A stretch of 64,000 bases of DNA, taken from Synchiropus splendidus (taxonomy: Eukaryota; Chordata; Actinopteri; Syngnathiformes; Callionymidae). The stretch covers positions 37,293,937 to 37,357,936 of the forward strand of contig NC_071334.1 of assembly GCF_027744825.2 (NCBI RefSeq). Reading direction: 5' to 3'. A program made the translations under genes and the position numbers. Below, in pieces: positions 44,501 through 56,763 of this stretch; positions within the stretch are counted from its first letter, which is position 1, and each line of letters starts with the position of its first letter. The notes under the pieces were generated by a model. The model was not told the origin of the DNA. It was given only the letters and a program-made list of their open reading frames with translations, and searched no databases.

Positions 44501-45730
44501 GAGAATGTTGTAGGAAGCACAGCTGCTTTATGACATATATCAGCTGGGGAGAGAAAAAGTAAACTTTTAGCAAGTAGTAGCACAACAGGACGTGAAGAAA
44601 AAAAAAATGTGTCCATTATATACATCTAGAAAAAAAAACAAGTCACTTCACTCACGTTCATGTACAGACAAGTTTATAGTTTCATCAGTAATAGACTCTA
44701 CTCTTACAAAAATACACCAGACAAAATCAAGGGACCTATTTGCAACACATAGCACTGAGACACTTTTGTAGAGGTTGGGAAATGCCTCCATGATAACAGC
44801 ATTTTCTCACAAGCATGACCGCCTGAAATCAATAGCCACACGCACGTGCACTGCTGCAGTGCATCTCTGCTTTCTCATTTTCAGCATCTGGACAAGCCTG
44901 TAAAATAATGTCACCAACCCAGACAAACTCTCTAGGAAAAGAGAGCTATCAAAACTTCATTTTCACTGATCAAAACAGTGAAAAGGTCAAAGGTAAAATC
45001 AGCGGTACAACAATGTATTTGTGAGAGCATATCATTCAAAAACGACTTGTGGCCTTAACGTTCATATTTAAATCTGTATGTTGTCAATACAGTATATGGT
45101 TGTAGCAGCAAAGCAATTTGAGGTGTGGCTTGTCTTTGAATGATCCAGACGAAGTACCGTCAAGATGCACACTCTCAGAAAATAACTATGGTCTGTTACG
45201 ATTTTTTTCTGACTCTTAAACGCAGCTGTGTGTAGTTTGAGAATATTTGCTTTTGGCAGCACTACAGGTAAATGAGCGTAATTGCAAGCTGTGGTATAGC
45301 TGCGTCTCTGGTCCCGCCCCTCCTCCCATGTTTGTTTATGAAAAAAGACCATGACAAAACAGCGAAAAATGTAATCACAGATGGCAATATAAACAACACT
45401 GTCCAGCTGGTACTTGCAAAGGCAACTCTAGAAGCATCTATCATTCAACATTGGAGATTGAACTCAGCAGCCAGTGAGGAGAGGCAAGATCCAGTGACAG
45501 GCGGGGGCAGCTGCAAGGCTGATGGACCCAGATAATCAAACTTTATTTCGACTTCACGTATCAGAATGAAGCAAAGGGGAAGGTTTGAACGTTTACTGAT
45601 TTGGTGACAACAAATCTTTTAGTTACGAGAAATAAATCTGGAAGATGCAGTGTCATCATGGGTCCGTCTCTGGAATGCACTATGGAATGCACACTTGAGT
45701 TCTGTGCACAATGTTTCTCATGGGATATGA
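44501..45730. other. No recognised gene
   Basis: No domain, splice pair or repeat signature could be supported here. Confidence 0.4.
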
Positions 45731-45739
45731 TCATTTTCT

Positions 45740-46040
45740 TTCGGCCTCTCCCTTGAGGGGTCACCACAGCGCATCATCTTCCTCCATCTCACCCTGTCCT
45801 CTGCTTCCTCTTCTCTCAAACCTACAAACTTTATGTCCTCCTTCACCACCTCCATAAATCTCTTCTTTGGCCTTCCCATCTGCCTGGCAGTTCCAACCTC
45901 AACATCTTCCTAACAATGTACTGGCTCTCTCTCCTCTGTACATGTCCAAGCCATCTCAATCTAGTCTCTCTGACTTTGTCTCCTAAACACCTGAGCACAT
46001 GTGCTGTCCCTCTGATAAAATTGTTCCTGATCCTAACATA
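45740..46040 (-). mobile_element. RTE-clade LINE 3' fragment
   Basis: The minus strand reads IRGTAHVLRCLGDKVRETRL, then RWLGHVQRRESQYIVRKMLR, the same C-terminal block as at 3.98-4.21 kb. Truncated on both sides. Confidence 0.75.
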
Positions 46041-46394
46041 ATGACGCCCTAACGTTCTCACCGAACACCTGGCTTGATCCCGGCAGTGCAAGTGCCCTTG
46101 AGGTAAGATACCGTTCTCTTCCTCAATGTGCTGCTGGGTTACGGAATCAGATTTGGGTCAATATTAATCAAACAAAACTTTTTACATTGCAAACGAAACA
46201 TTTGATTTTGAACAAAAAATTCACTCAACTCAAACAAAAAAATATACATTACTTTCAATGGAAATCGGAATTCTTTACTTTTGTGCTGATTATTTTTTTG
46301 TTTACAGTTCTCAATTTTCTTCTCGCTGCTCAGACTTTTGTGCGCAATGTCAACTTTCTCGTTTGCGCTGCCTGATTGTTTGTTTTGACCCAAA

Positions 46395-46493
46395 CGTGTC
46401 GCGTGGGCGGGCCTTGTGAGGAATTCGTCCTCATTGGCTAACTAGATTTTGGGTGACAGCTCAGTGCCCCGGCTGTTGTTTCACCAAGAAGAA
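46395..46493 (+). promoter_or_regulatory. Promoter-like GC-rich stretch with inverted CCAAT box
   Basis: 'gtcgcgtgggcgggcc' holds a GC-box-like GGGCGG, and 'cctcattggctaac' holds an inverted CCAAT box. Both lie just upstream of a candidate start codon at 46494. This is locally GC-rich against AT-rich surroundings. Confidence 0.35.
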
Positions 46494-46947
46494 ATGCTCC
46501 GTCGACCAGCCAGGCTCCTTGTACTCCAAGTGTAAGTATCAAATACGTTATGTATGTTGTGTCAGATGTTTTAGTTTAGCAACTACATGCATTTAACATG
46601 TTAAAAGCACACTCCGCTCCTTTGCATCAACAATTACTAGTACTCTCCATATATGTCCAACAGTTCAGAACCTCTCTTTCTAATGTATCCCAAATTGTAG
46701 AGATGATTCCTCGACTTTGCCCCTTTGCATTGTTATACTGTTTAATTGTTTTGTCCAATCTATTAATTGATCAAAGTCAAAGATGTGACGGGATGTGATT
46801 CATTTAAATTACATTAGTTCAATTATGTAGACTTTTACTTTGTTTGGCCTTGACAATGTCTGTTCTTGCAGGATCGAGCGTCATGCAGAGAATTCACACA
46901 AGATTCAGTCTCATTCTTCAAAATGGCATGACAAAGTTGTGTGTTGA
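46494..46947 (+). CDS. Candidate small two-exon gene, possibly truncated
   Basis: Exon 46494-46531 encodes MLRRPARLLVLQ plus two bases and ends at CAAGT|gtaagt. Exon 2 starts at 46872 after gtctgttcttgcag and continues in frame as VIERHAENSHKIQSHSSKWH, ending at a TGA at 46945-46947. The Arg/Leu-rich start resembles a mitochondrial presequence. The layout loosely recalls small cytochrome oxidase subunits, but this is not enough to name it. Transposon sequence begins at or soon after the end, so the true 3' part may be displaced or lost. Confidence 0.3.
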
Positions 46948-47715
46948 AAAAAGTTATCAACAGAATCTTGTTTATACACACTACCCATTTTTCCAGTGTT
47001 TTTACAGAAAATTATGCCGTTTAATGTCTCATTGCACTCAGACGTGAAGGCATAGTACAAATAAGCAATTGGAGTCAAAAAAGAAATGATGGAATCAATT
47101 TATAGACCAAAATGTATTCTAAACACTTGACTCATCAAAGTAGCCACCTTTGGAAGATATAACAACTGAACACACACAAGGCATTCTTTCTACAATAGAA
47201 ATCAAATATTCTTCAGAAAGTTCTTCCCATGTCTGTTGCAAAAGTTCCCATAAATGTGTGGCACTTGTGGGTTGCTTTGCGTTCACTCTTCTGCCCATTT
47301 CATCCCAAACCAGCTCAATTGGGTTTAAGTCTGGAGACTGTGCTGGCCACTCCATGTTTTCAAGTAGACCAGCTTGTTCTTTTTTCGCAAGATAGTTCTG
47401 GCATAGCTTGGACTTATGTTTTGGGTCATTATCTGTCCTGTAAGATGAACCAACGAGATGCATGCCAGAGGGTATTGCATGGCGCTGCAGGATGCTGTGG
47501 TAGCCGTTTTGGTTCAGTGTGCCTCTCACTCGGAACAAGTCACCAACCCTGGATCCAGCAAAACAACCCCAGACCATCACACTTCCTCCTCCATGTTTGA
47601 CAGTTGAAGCCGCACACTGTGGAAGCATCCTTTCACCTACTCTACGCCGTACAAACATCCTGCGACTTGATCTGACTTGAAGTGCTTTCTGGGTAGCTGG
47701 CTCCAATGCGAGGAT
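46948..47715 (-). pseudogene. Tc1-like transposase, C-terminal half
   Basis: Frame 47742-47119 reads KHGGGSVMVWGCFAGSRVGD, DNDPKHKSKLCQNYL (second catalytic Asp), then PAQSPDLNPIELVWDEMGRR (catalytic Glu) and GGYFDES at the end. The N-terminal DNA-binding part and first Asp are missing because the element is cut at about 47715, where Gypsy sequence starts. The 3' inverted repeat lies somewhere in 46.93-47.05 kb and was not fixed. Confidence 0.8.
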
Positions 47716-47720
47716 CTCGG

Positions 47721-49318
47721 GGTGGAGTACTGTCATGCCCACTGTCTCCGTTCAGCTCCTTTCTCTCTTCGTTGCAATCCTACTCCTACTCTCCCTCCTC
47801 CTGATCTTTCTACTGTTCCTGACCTAGATGAGATTTTTAACAAGGACAAAGCTCTGTCTCTCCCTCCACATAGAGAATATGATTGCACCATAGATCTAAT
47901 TCCAGGTTCTCCACTTCCTTCTAGTCGTCTGTATAATGTTTCTCGCTCTGAGAGGGAGGCACTTGAGAATTACATTAATAACTCCCTTGCAGCCGGCCTC
48001 ATCCGGCCCTCTTCCTCACCTCTTGGGGCAGGCTTCTTTGCCTCAAAGATGAATGGTTCTCTCAGACCGTGCGTTCATTTTAGAGGCCTGAATAACATCA
48101 CAATTAAAAAATTGTTACCCCCTTTCTTTAATGGACCCGTCATTTGAACCTCTAAATCAGGCCACCATTTTCTCCAAGCTTGACCTCAGGAATGCTTATC
48201 ACCTTGTACGAGGGGGATGAGTGGAAGACCACTTTTAAGACTCCTATCGGTCATTTTGAATATCTTGTCATGCCTTTTGGACTAACTAATGCTCCTGCAG
48301 TCTTTCAAGCCTTAATTAATGATGTTCTCTGGGATATGATCAACCTCTTTGTGCTTGTTCACCTTGATGACATTCTTATTTTTTCAAGAACTCTTGAAGA
48401 ACATCAGCAACATGTCCGACTAGTGTTACAAAGACTGCTTGGTCTTAGCCCTCCAGAAATGAAGACATTGGCTGGAGGGATCCAAGGTTTCGTTCCTGGA
48501 TCATAAGATCCTCACCTACCTACACTCTGCTAAGCGCCTCAACGCACGTCAAGCTTGGTGGGCTGTATTTCTCGGCAGGTTTGAATTTTACATTGCTTAT
48601 CGTCCTGGCAGTCGAAACACCAAACCAGACGCACTCTCCAGACTGCACAACGATTCCTCCATTGATGATCGTTTGAACAATACAATACAAGGTACAATAC
48701 TACCTTCATCTTGTTTCATCAGGGTAGCTTCATGGGACGTGGAGAAGGCAGTACTGGAAGCCCAGAAGGGACACCCTGAGTTGCGTCATGAACCTAAGGA
48801 CTGTCTGTTTGTTCCGGAGCAGGTACGCACTCGGGTTCTGGAGTGGGGTCACTCTTCAAAGTTGGCATGTCATCCTGGCGCTTCATGCACTACTAGTCTC
48901 ATTCGTCAGCGCTTCTGGTGGCCAGGTCTTGGCCGTGATGTGAAGGAGTTTGTCAAAGCCTGTACGACCTGCTCTAGAAACAAATCTTCCCACAGACCTC
49001 CTGCCGGGTTGCTTCAACCTCTTCCAATCACCTGTCGTCCCTGATATCATATCGCTGTGGATTTTGTGACTGGTTTACCATCCTCGGCTGGTATGACTAC
49101 CATGATGACAGTTGTTGACCACTTTTCGAAGATGGGTCACTTCGTTTCCCCACCTAAGCTACCCTCAGCTCTGGAGATGGCAGAGATCATGGTTTCCCAG
49201 GTTTTTAGGCTTCACGGCATCCCTGTTGATATTGTTTCTGATCGTGGTCCCCAATTTGCCTCTCAAGTCTTGCGTGGTTTTTGTAAAGTCATTGGGGCTA
49301 CAGCCAGCCTTACCTACT
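47721..49318 (+). pseudogene. Ty3/Gypsy pol remnant: reverse transcriptase, RNase H end, integrase
   Basis: 47800-48147 is the reverse transcriptase start ([40 protein letters not shown]). 48180-48430 follows after a frameshift ([20 protein letters not shown], then [12 protein letters not shown]; the usual YLDD box reads HLDD). Near 48440 it jumps to the RNase H end (YRPGSRNTKPDALSRL). 48673-49318 is integrase with the HPGA...CTTC zinc region, [21 protein letters not shown], and truncation before the catalytic Glu. No LTRs were found. Confidence 0.85.
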
Positions 49319-49319
49319 A

Positions 49320-50050
49320 GAGACTTTGACCTTTCCATGTCAAAATCTATAAAAGAACACCACGGATGAGAATCTGGTGGAGAGAAATTACAGCACCATT
49401 ACTAGGGGCTCATAATCAATGATGCTATATTGTAAAAAAAATGCTGCATAGAAAGAGCAGAACAGGGACCTCAGACTATAAAACTAATCACTGACAACTG
49501 ACAGACCATGCAGTTGGAATTTTGCGGGCTGCGTGCGGTCAAGGGCATAGAGAAAGATTTTCTTGCCTCTCAAGCTGCTAAAGAGCTGAAGGAGCGCAGT
49601 GCCTCCGCTATGTACCCCTCCCACATGTGCTGAGTGCTTGTGTGACTCAGCTCTGGAATTTGAGTTTGTGTGTGTGAGCAGTGAGTTTATGTGTGTGTGT
49701 GGGAGAGATGGAGTGCTCCCCAGCAAAAGAGAGAAAAAGAGAGAGTGCGTGAGAGAGGATAGAATTTTTTGCTACCTAGGCACAAAGTAGGTAGTCGAAT
49801 CAAGCTTTGCACTATTGCACAACTATTTGATATATTAGTTGATGTTAGTGTGTTAGATGTTATGCTTAGTAAGAAGTTGTACAAAATGGTAATTGTAAAG
49901 GTTGAAATTGCTGCTAGATGTATGTAAATAGAGATCTGTTTAAATGACAATCTGACAGCTAGGATTTGTTTTGGTGTAGGGTGCGGCTAAACGAGCTGGA
50001 AAAAAATGAAAATCAATCTGGTCAAAGACAGTGAGAGACAATGACATATA
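49320..50050. other. No recognised gene
   Basis: Low-complexity stretches (gtgtgtgtgt and gagaga) and short open frames only. Confidence 0.4.
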
Positions 50051-50054
50051 GATA

Positions 50055-50170
50055 CAGTGGTACCTCGGTTCTCGACCACGATCCGTTCCAGGCGGCTGTT
50101 CGACAAGTGATTTGTTTGACATCTGAATGGATTTTTCCCATTACAATTAATGGAAAAAGAAATAATGCGT
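50055..50170 (+). mobile_element. pogo/Tigger-type terminal repeat fragment
   Basis: cagtggtacctcggttctcg, 'atccgttccaggcggctgtt' and 'cccattacaattaatggaaa' followed by 'cgttccaagcc' is a well-known DNA-transposon end, often as non-autonomous copies. A TA precedes it (ata-cagtgg). The opposite end was not found before the RTE sequence at 50.6 kb. Confidence 0.55.
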
Positions 50171-50599
50171 TCCAAGCCTTAAAATAGGCTTTTGTAGGAG
50201 TGAATGTAGAGTGTCTGCTGCAGGTGCGCTGTTCGTGTATGTGTGTGGCCGCTGCATGTGGGAAGTGAAGAGGTGCGCTTCTGTGCAGTTTGGCTGTGAC
50301 AAAGTTAGAAACCAAATAAGGCTCTGCCCAAGACTCGCCTCATCCCTGTCCCAGCTCCAGCCCACAACAGAACATAAAATCCTGGAGTGCGTGCTCCAGC
50401 CTTGGAGGTGTCGAGAGCGAGCACCTCCGCTGTGACACGAGACCACGGTCCAGTGCGGAGACAGGAAAGGTTTTATACCTCAATATGAAGAAAAGACAGC
50501 CATTAAATGTAGCTAACGGGACACGTCTGCATACAGAGGCTGCGTTATACACAATAACAAAGCGCGTTGTGGGTCAGCTGATCGGTCCGCGCACGTTAA

Positions 50600-52426
50600 T
50601 GTGGATAATGTGCCACTGTTTCCAAACCATACAAACATTGGCGGCTTGACCACCGTTTTGTACACTTTCCCTTTCATCCTTGCCGACACCCTTTTGTCAC
50701 ACATCACACCTGACACTTTTCTCCAATTATTCCATCCTGCCTGCACCTGCTTCTTCAACTCTTTCTCATGCTCTCCATTGCCCTGGACAGTTGAGCCTCA
50801 GTACTGAAAATCCTCCAACTTCTTTATCTCTGTCCACTTGGGTCCCTCTCATTCACACACATGTATTCCGTCTTACTGTGGCTAACCTTCATTCCTCTAC
50901 TTTCTAAGACATACCTCCACCTCTCTAGCCTATATTCCACTTGCTTCCTGCTCTCACCACAGACCACGATGTCATCTGCAAACATGATTGTCCAAAGGGC
51001 TTCTTGCCTAACCTCATCTGTCAACCTGTCCATCATCATCGCAAACAAGAAGGGGCTCAGAGCTGAGCATTGGTGCAGTCCCACCTCCACCATGAACTCC
51101 TCTGATACACCTGCAGCACTCCTCACCATTGTCTTACATCTGGCATACATGTCTTGCACCACTTGAACATACTTCTCTGTGACTCCAGACTTCCTCATGC
51201 AATACTACGACTCTTCTCTTGGCACTGTGTCACACGCTACTCTGTACTCAGTGAACATCCTCAAAGCAAAGTGCATCTGGGGTGCTCTTTTTTTTTTGGC
51301 GTGAAGCCAAACTGTTACTCACAAATGCTCAACTTCTGTCCTTTGTCTACTTTCGACTACTCTTTCCCACAACTTCATTGTATGGCACATCAACTTTATC
51401 TTTATGGCCACAACACTGGACATCTCCATTGTTCTTGAAGATGGGCATCAAGACACGTCTCCTCCATTCCTCAGGAATCCTCTCACTCTCAAAGACGTTG
51501 TTAAATGTTCTAGTCAAAAAGTCTGCCATCTCTCCTAAACATTTCCACATCTCCACAGCTATATCATCAGGGCCCAATGTCTTTCCACTCTTCATCCTCT
51601 TCAATGCCCTTCTCACTTGAGCCTTACTTTACACTTACTTACCTTTGCCATGCCCTGATCTACGATGGTCACTCCTTCTACTCTTTGTTCTTTCATTTTC
51701 CTCATTCATCAGGTCTTCAAAGTACTCTTTCCATCTTCCCAACACACTTCTGTTATCGGTCAAAACATTTCCCTCTCTATCCTTGATCACCCTAATCTGC
51801 TACACGTCATTTCCATCTTTATCTCTCTGCCTTGCAATTCCGTACAAATCCCTCTGACCCTCCTTCAACCTCGCATACGTCCTCATAGGCCCCCTGTTTA
51901 GCTATTAACATCACTACCTTTGTCTTTTGCTGGGCCTCCTTGTACTCCTATATACTTTCTCCTGTTCTCTCAATGTACTACTTTCAAATGACCACCAGGT
52001 CTCCTTATCCACTTTTCTTCCAGATGACACACCAAGAACTCTTCTACTTGTCACCCTGATCACCTCAGCCATAGTTGTCATCTGGAAGTCCTTCTTGGCC
52101 ACCCAAAGCCTGCTTCAATCCCTCCCTGAAAGCAACACAAGACTGTTCCTCTTTCAGCTTCCACCACTTTCTCTGCCTTTGCCCTCATCACCTTCCTCAT
52201 CACCATGGCCATCCTGCACACCACCATCCTATGTTGTCTGGCCACACTCTCACCCACTACTACTTTGCAGTCACTAATCTCCTTCAAGTCGTCTACACAA
52301 AATGTAATCCACTGGTGTGCTCCTAACTCCACTTTTGAAAGTCACCTTGTGCTCCTCTCTCTTCTGGAAGAAAGTATTAACCACAGCCACTCCCATCCTT
52401 TTTGAAAAATCTGCAATACCCAAAAC
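50600..52426 (-). mobile_element. RTE-clade LINE: reverse transcriptase and endonuclease end
   Basis: Right to left: 52570-52274 is the endonuclease end (FSKRMGVAVVNTFFQKREEH, STPVDYILCRR). 52332-52078 is the linker (SVARQHRMVVCRMAMVMRKV). 51616-51347 is the reverse transcriptase start (KMKSGKTLGPDDIAVEMWKC). 51198-50824 is its catalytic part (QCSALSPFLFAMMMDRL, TIMFADDIVVCGESRKQVEY). 50758-50513 is the thumb (RVSARMKGKVYKTVVKPPM). Frameshifts and stops are present. The endonuclease resumes at 53990-54620 on the far side of a transposon. Confidence 0.85.
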
Positions 52427-53995
52427 CAGTGGAGTTGGGATGTTGTGTAAATTGTAAATAAAAACAGAATACAATGATTTGCAAATCCATTTCAAGTTAT
52501 ATTTAATTGAATACACTGCAAAGACCCGATACCTAATGTTTGAACTGGTAAACTTTGTTATTTTTTGCAAATATTAGCTCATTTGGAATTTGATGCCTGC
52601 AACATGTTTCAAGTGGCAAAAAAGGCTTAGAAAGTTGAGGAATGCTCATTAAACACTTATTTGGAACATCCCACAGGTGAACAGGCCAATTGGGAACAGG
52701 TTGGTGCCATGATTGGGTATAACAGCAGCTTCCCTGAAGTGCTCAGTCATTCAGAAACAAGGATGGGGTGAGGGTCACCACTTTGTGAACAAATGCGTGA
52801 GCAAATTGTCGAACAGTTTAAGAACAACATTTCTCAACAAGCTATTGCAAGGAATTCAGGGATTTCATCATCAGCAGTGCATAATATCATCAAAAGGTTC
52901 AGGGAATCTGGAGAAATTACTGCGAGGAAGCGCCAAGGCCGAAAACCAACATTGAATGCCCGTGACCTTCGATTCCTCAGGCGGTACTGCATCAAAAAAC
53001 GGAACCACTGTGTAAAGGACATCACCACATCGGCTCAGGAGCACGTCAGAGAACCACTGTCAGTAACTACAGTTCATCGCTACTTCTGTAAGTGTAAGTT
53101 AAAACTCTACTATGCAAAGTGAAAGCCATTTATCAACAACACAGAGAAACACCGCTGGCTTTGCTGGGCCTGAGCTCATCTAAAATGGACTGATGCAAAG
53201 TGGAAAAGTGTTCTTTGGTCTGACTTTTCAAATTGTTTTTGGAAAATGTGGTCGTCGTGTCCTCTGTACCAAAGAGGAAAAGAACCATCCAGACTGTTAT
53301 AGGCGCAAAGTTCAAAAGCCAGCATCTGTGATGGTATGGGGGTGTATTAGTGCCCAAGGCATGGGTAACTTACACATCTGTGAAGGCACCATTAAGGCTG
53401 AAAGGTACATACGGGTTTTGGAGCAACACATGTTGCCATCCAAGCAACGTCTTCATGCGTCATGGACGCCCCTACTTATTTCAGCAAGACAATGCCAAGC
53501 CACATTCTGTACGCATTACAACACCGTGGCTTCGTAGTAAAACAGTGCGGGTACTAGAATGGCCTGCCTGTAGTCAAGACCTGTCCCCCATTGAAAATGT
53601 GTGGCGCATTATGAACCGTAAAATACGACAACGGAGACCCCGGACTGTTGAGCAACTGAAGGTGTACATCAAGCAAGAATGGGAAAGAATTCCACCCGAA
53701 ACACTTCAAATTGGTCTCCTCAGTTCCCAAACGTTTACTGAGTGTTGTTAAAAGGAAAGGCGATGTAACACAGTGGTAAAAATGCCCCTGTGCCAACTTT
53801 TTCGCAATGTGTTGCTGCCATTAAATTGTAAATTGATGATTATTTTTAAAATAAAATAAAGTTTCTCAGTTCAAACATTAAATATCTTGTCTTTGCAGTA
53901 TATTTAATTGAATATAAGTTAAAAGGGATTTGCAAAACATTGTGTTCTGTTTTTATTTACGATTTACACAACGTCCCAACTCCACTGATTTTTGG
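52411..53995 (+). mobile_element. Tc1-like DNA transposon inserted in the RTE endonuclease
   Basis: Long inverted repeats are visible. The left end reads cagtggagttgggatgttgt, 'gtaaataaaaacagaataca', 'atgatttgcaaatc'. The right end read backwards is cagtggagttgggacgttgt, 'gtaaataaaaacagaacaca', 'atgttttgcaaatc'. Similarity extends inward about 100 bases and outward about 10 (ACCCAAAA). The transposase starts at 52793 (MREQIVEQFKNNISQQAIAR, helix-turn-helix; KRQGRKPTLNARDLRFLRRY). It runs, with frameshifts near 53120 and 53350, through WSDF (first Asp), FQQDNAKPHSV (second Asp) and SPIENVWRIMNRKI (Glu). The DD34E residues are present but the frame is broken. Confidence 0.9.
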
Positions 53996-54620
53996 GTTTT
54001 GCACAAGCATCTGACCTTCAGTGTTCCTCACCTGGTGACCAAACTTTCCCATACCGTCCTCGTCACCTCTATTTCCTGCACCAACTTCCCCATTGACGTC
54101 TGCCCCAATGGCCAATCTCTCACCTCTGGGGATACCCTCCTGCAGCTCATGTAATTTACTCCAGAAGGTCTCATTCTCCTCAGGGTCATAACCCACCTGT
54201 GGGGCATAAGCACTAACTACATTGAAGAATACCCCTTCAATTTCTAACTTGAGACTGATTACTCTGTCCGATACTCTTTTCATTCTTGACAACTCCTCCT
54301 TCAAGATGACTCCCACTCCATTCTTCTTCCTATCTATACCATGATAAAACAGTGTAAACCCTGCTCCTAAACTTCTATCCCTACTACCTTTCCACTTAGT
54401 CTTCTGAACACATAGAATATCCACTTTCCTCCTCTGCATCATGTCAGCCAACTCTCTAGCTTTCTGTTATAGTTCCCACATTCTGTGGCTCTACTCTCAA
54501 ACCTATTCTCTTGTCTTCCCTCTTCTTCCTCAGTCTATTGGCATGCATCCCCCCTCTCCTTTTCTGTCTTCGACTGACAGTAAATTTCCATCAGCGCCTG
54601 CTGGTTAACACCCTGGACTT
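53990..54620 (-). mobile_element. RTE-clade LINE endonuclease, 5' part
   Basis: Frame 54451-53990 reads MADMMQRRKVDILCVQKTKW, then KNGVGVILKEELSRMKRVSD, VVSAYAPQVGYDPEENETFW and AIGADVNGEVGAGNRGDEDG. These are the AP-endonuclease blocks of RTE (CVQETKW, AYAPQVG, GADFN); here E is K in VQKTKW and F is V in GADVN. It is continuous with 50600-52426 once the transposon is ignored. Confidence 0.85.
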
Positions 54621-55035
54621 TATCTTGTTTTGCTCTTGGTGAATTACACCCTTGTAGGGTCAACCATGACGAGAGGTCAGGCTAAGCGTTGTCTAAATTA
54701 GTTTGAAAGAGCTGAGACCATCCATTCCATCCACATCCCATGGACCCACCACCCGTGGGCAACATCTCATGAGTTGAGTGCGCTGTCATCTGGGTGGCAG
54801 TGGAAGAGGGATGCGTTGAATACTTTACTAGCCGGTTTTGCTCATGAACTGTGCCGTCGCATTGCTGATGACACATTCACATGAACAAAGCCTCTTCCGG
54901 TATTTGCTGCCCTCGTGTGGGTGAAGATAGAAGCGAAAACGCGGAGTGAAGTTCGCCGCGGAGCGAGGCATAGGTGTGAAGAATCTCAAAGGGGGCTCCC
55001 GAAACAGAACACTGCAGTGTTAAAGCGTCTTGAGA
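54621..55035. other. Unassigned between two LINE pieces
   Basis: No coding signal beyond short frames. A GC-richer block 54890-54985 may be repeat-derived. Confidence 0.3.
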
Positions 55036-55039
55036 CAGT

Positions 55040-55618
55040 AACACAGTCACTGATGAGACAACCCTTCCTCTCCCCCTTCTTCACTTGACATTCTAGTTTG
55101 GGAAGTTGAATCTTTGGAAATCCCAGCAGATTTGATGGTGGAGTTCTACACAGCCATCATCGAGTCCATCCTCACCTCCTACATCACCATGTAGTACAGC
55201 AGCGCATCGTGAGTCTTGCTAAGAAGGTGATCGGTTGCAAACTACCACCGCTTCATGACCTGTATGTCTCCAGGACCCAGAGACGTGCAGGTCAGATCAG
55301 AGCCGACCCTTCTCACCCTGGTCATGGACTGTTGGTCCCTCTTCCCTCTGGCAGGAGGCTGTGGTCAATCCATACCATAACCTCCCATCACAAAACGTCA
55401 CAGAAGTCGCTTCTTCCCCTCAGCCGTCAGATTGATGAATTTGTGATCAGCCCTTGTTGTTTGTGGGTTATTTATCCATTAGTTACTTCTATTATTATTG
55501 TTTTTATTTTATTTATTATAATTACGTTTTTGTTCATTGACTGCACAGCATTCCCAAGCACTTTCCAAGTTGGTGAGATCCCCACTGACCATGGCAATAA
55601 AGCTGATTCTGATTTCCG
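55040..55618 (+). mobile_element. L2/CR1-like LINE 3' part
   Basis: 'gtggagttctacacagccat', 'catcgagtccatcctcacct' and a frame with SLAKKVIGCKLPPLHDLYVS, RTQRRAGQIRADPSHPGHGL and PLPSGRRLW give the C-terminus. 'ttccccagccgtcagattga'-type sequence follows, then the 3' tail 'ggtgagatccccactgacca' and 'aataaagctgattctgat'. The upstream reverse transcriptase is absent. Confidence 0.8.
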
Positions 55619-55624
55619 ATATTT

Positions 55625-56060
55625 CTGTCATTGTGAGGATCACTCATCATGCGTTCCCCAGCCTCACACCCGCAACCTCCCCATCCAAAACACATTAAAC
55701 CTTAAGCAGGACTCTCAACCCAATTACAATGACTCAGTAATTTTGAAGTTTTAATCCTCAAATTGAGGCTTGACCTTGTGGGGTCCCCACTAATCAAGGT
55801 GGTGTTTTTTGCAAATTGGACCTCACTAGAATAGTTATGCTTAAACATGCATGCATGTTTGTTTCACTGTTTTTGTAAAGACATCTCATTGCCATCATGC
55901 CTTCCCCAGCCTCTGGCCCTTAACTTAACCATCCAAAACAAATGACAGATGATTTAACCCTCTAAACCTTGTGAGGATAGGTCAAAATATCATCACAAAG
56001 CAAGATGTCCTCACAAGAATGTGGCTTGTCAAGATTTGGTGCTCACAATATCACAATCAC
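55625..56060. repeat. Dispersed TTGTGAGGACC-type repeat, copies 3a and 3b
   Basis: Two head-to-tail pieces: 'ccatccaaaacacattaaac' with 'gaccttgtggggtccccact', then 'ccatccaaaacaaatgacag' with 'aaaccttgtgaggatagg' and 'cctcacaagaatgtggcttg'. Confidence 0.7.
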
Positions 56061-56763
56061 ACACACACTGGTTAGATGGATTTGGAGTGAGAGGAAAAAA
56101 AAAAAAGCAGCAGCACTAAATGAAACAACTGGAAACAATGCCCACAATTACTCAATATTTATGTTGTTTCAACAGCACATATTTAACTGATTTAATGACT
56201 GCATTACCATTTTGCTGGTTGGCCTGCGGGAAATAACTCACTGCATAGAACTCAGTGAATGAAAACCTGGAAGAAATGCAAGCATTCCTTGTACACATCG
56301 AAGAGGAATCTTGACAAGTTTGTTTCATGTGCTCGGTACGCACTTACAGAGAGACTGTTATTTTGTCAAAAAATTAGGTGATCAAGGGTTGATTGGCTCC
56401 AGCCGTGTGCTGTGACTCATGTGACCAAAATAGAAGCAGAATCATGACAAAATGTGAATTTAGTATGGATGATTTGAGATTAAGCTGAATAAAATGCTTG
56501 GTTGAATACTGAATAATGCAGAATGACAACACTGGTATTTTTACTATTTGAAAAAATGCATATATTTTCATATATACTTTTCCATAAAAGAAAATGATTA
56601 GAGTAGATGATAAATATTTTTGACATTTAAAAAAAATAAATATTACAGCTTTTGCGTTTGAAAAACGAATAAATAAGTAAATTAAATTAATTAATTAAAA
56701 AATTGGTATGAGTTAGCTTTCCCATAGTGAACAGGCTAATAACATAAACAGAATGCTCTAAAT

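Noticed and set aside
44247..44625. Open frames with Tyr or Asn runs
   Set aside because: They arise from (ATT)n and SINE sequence.
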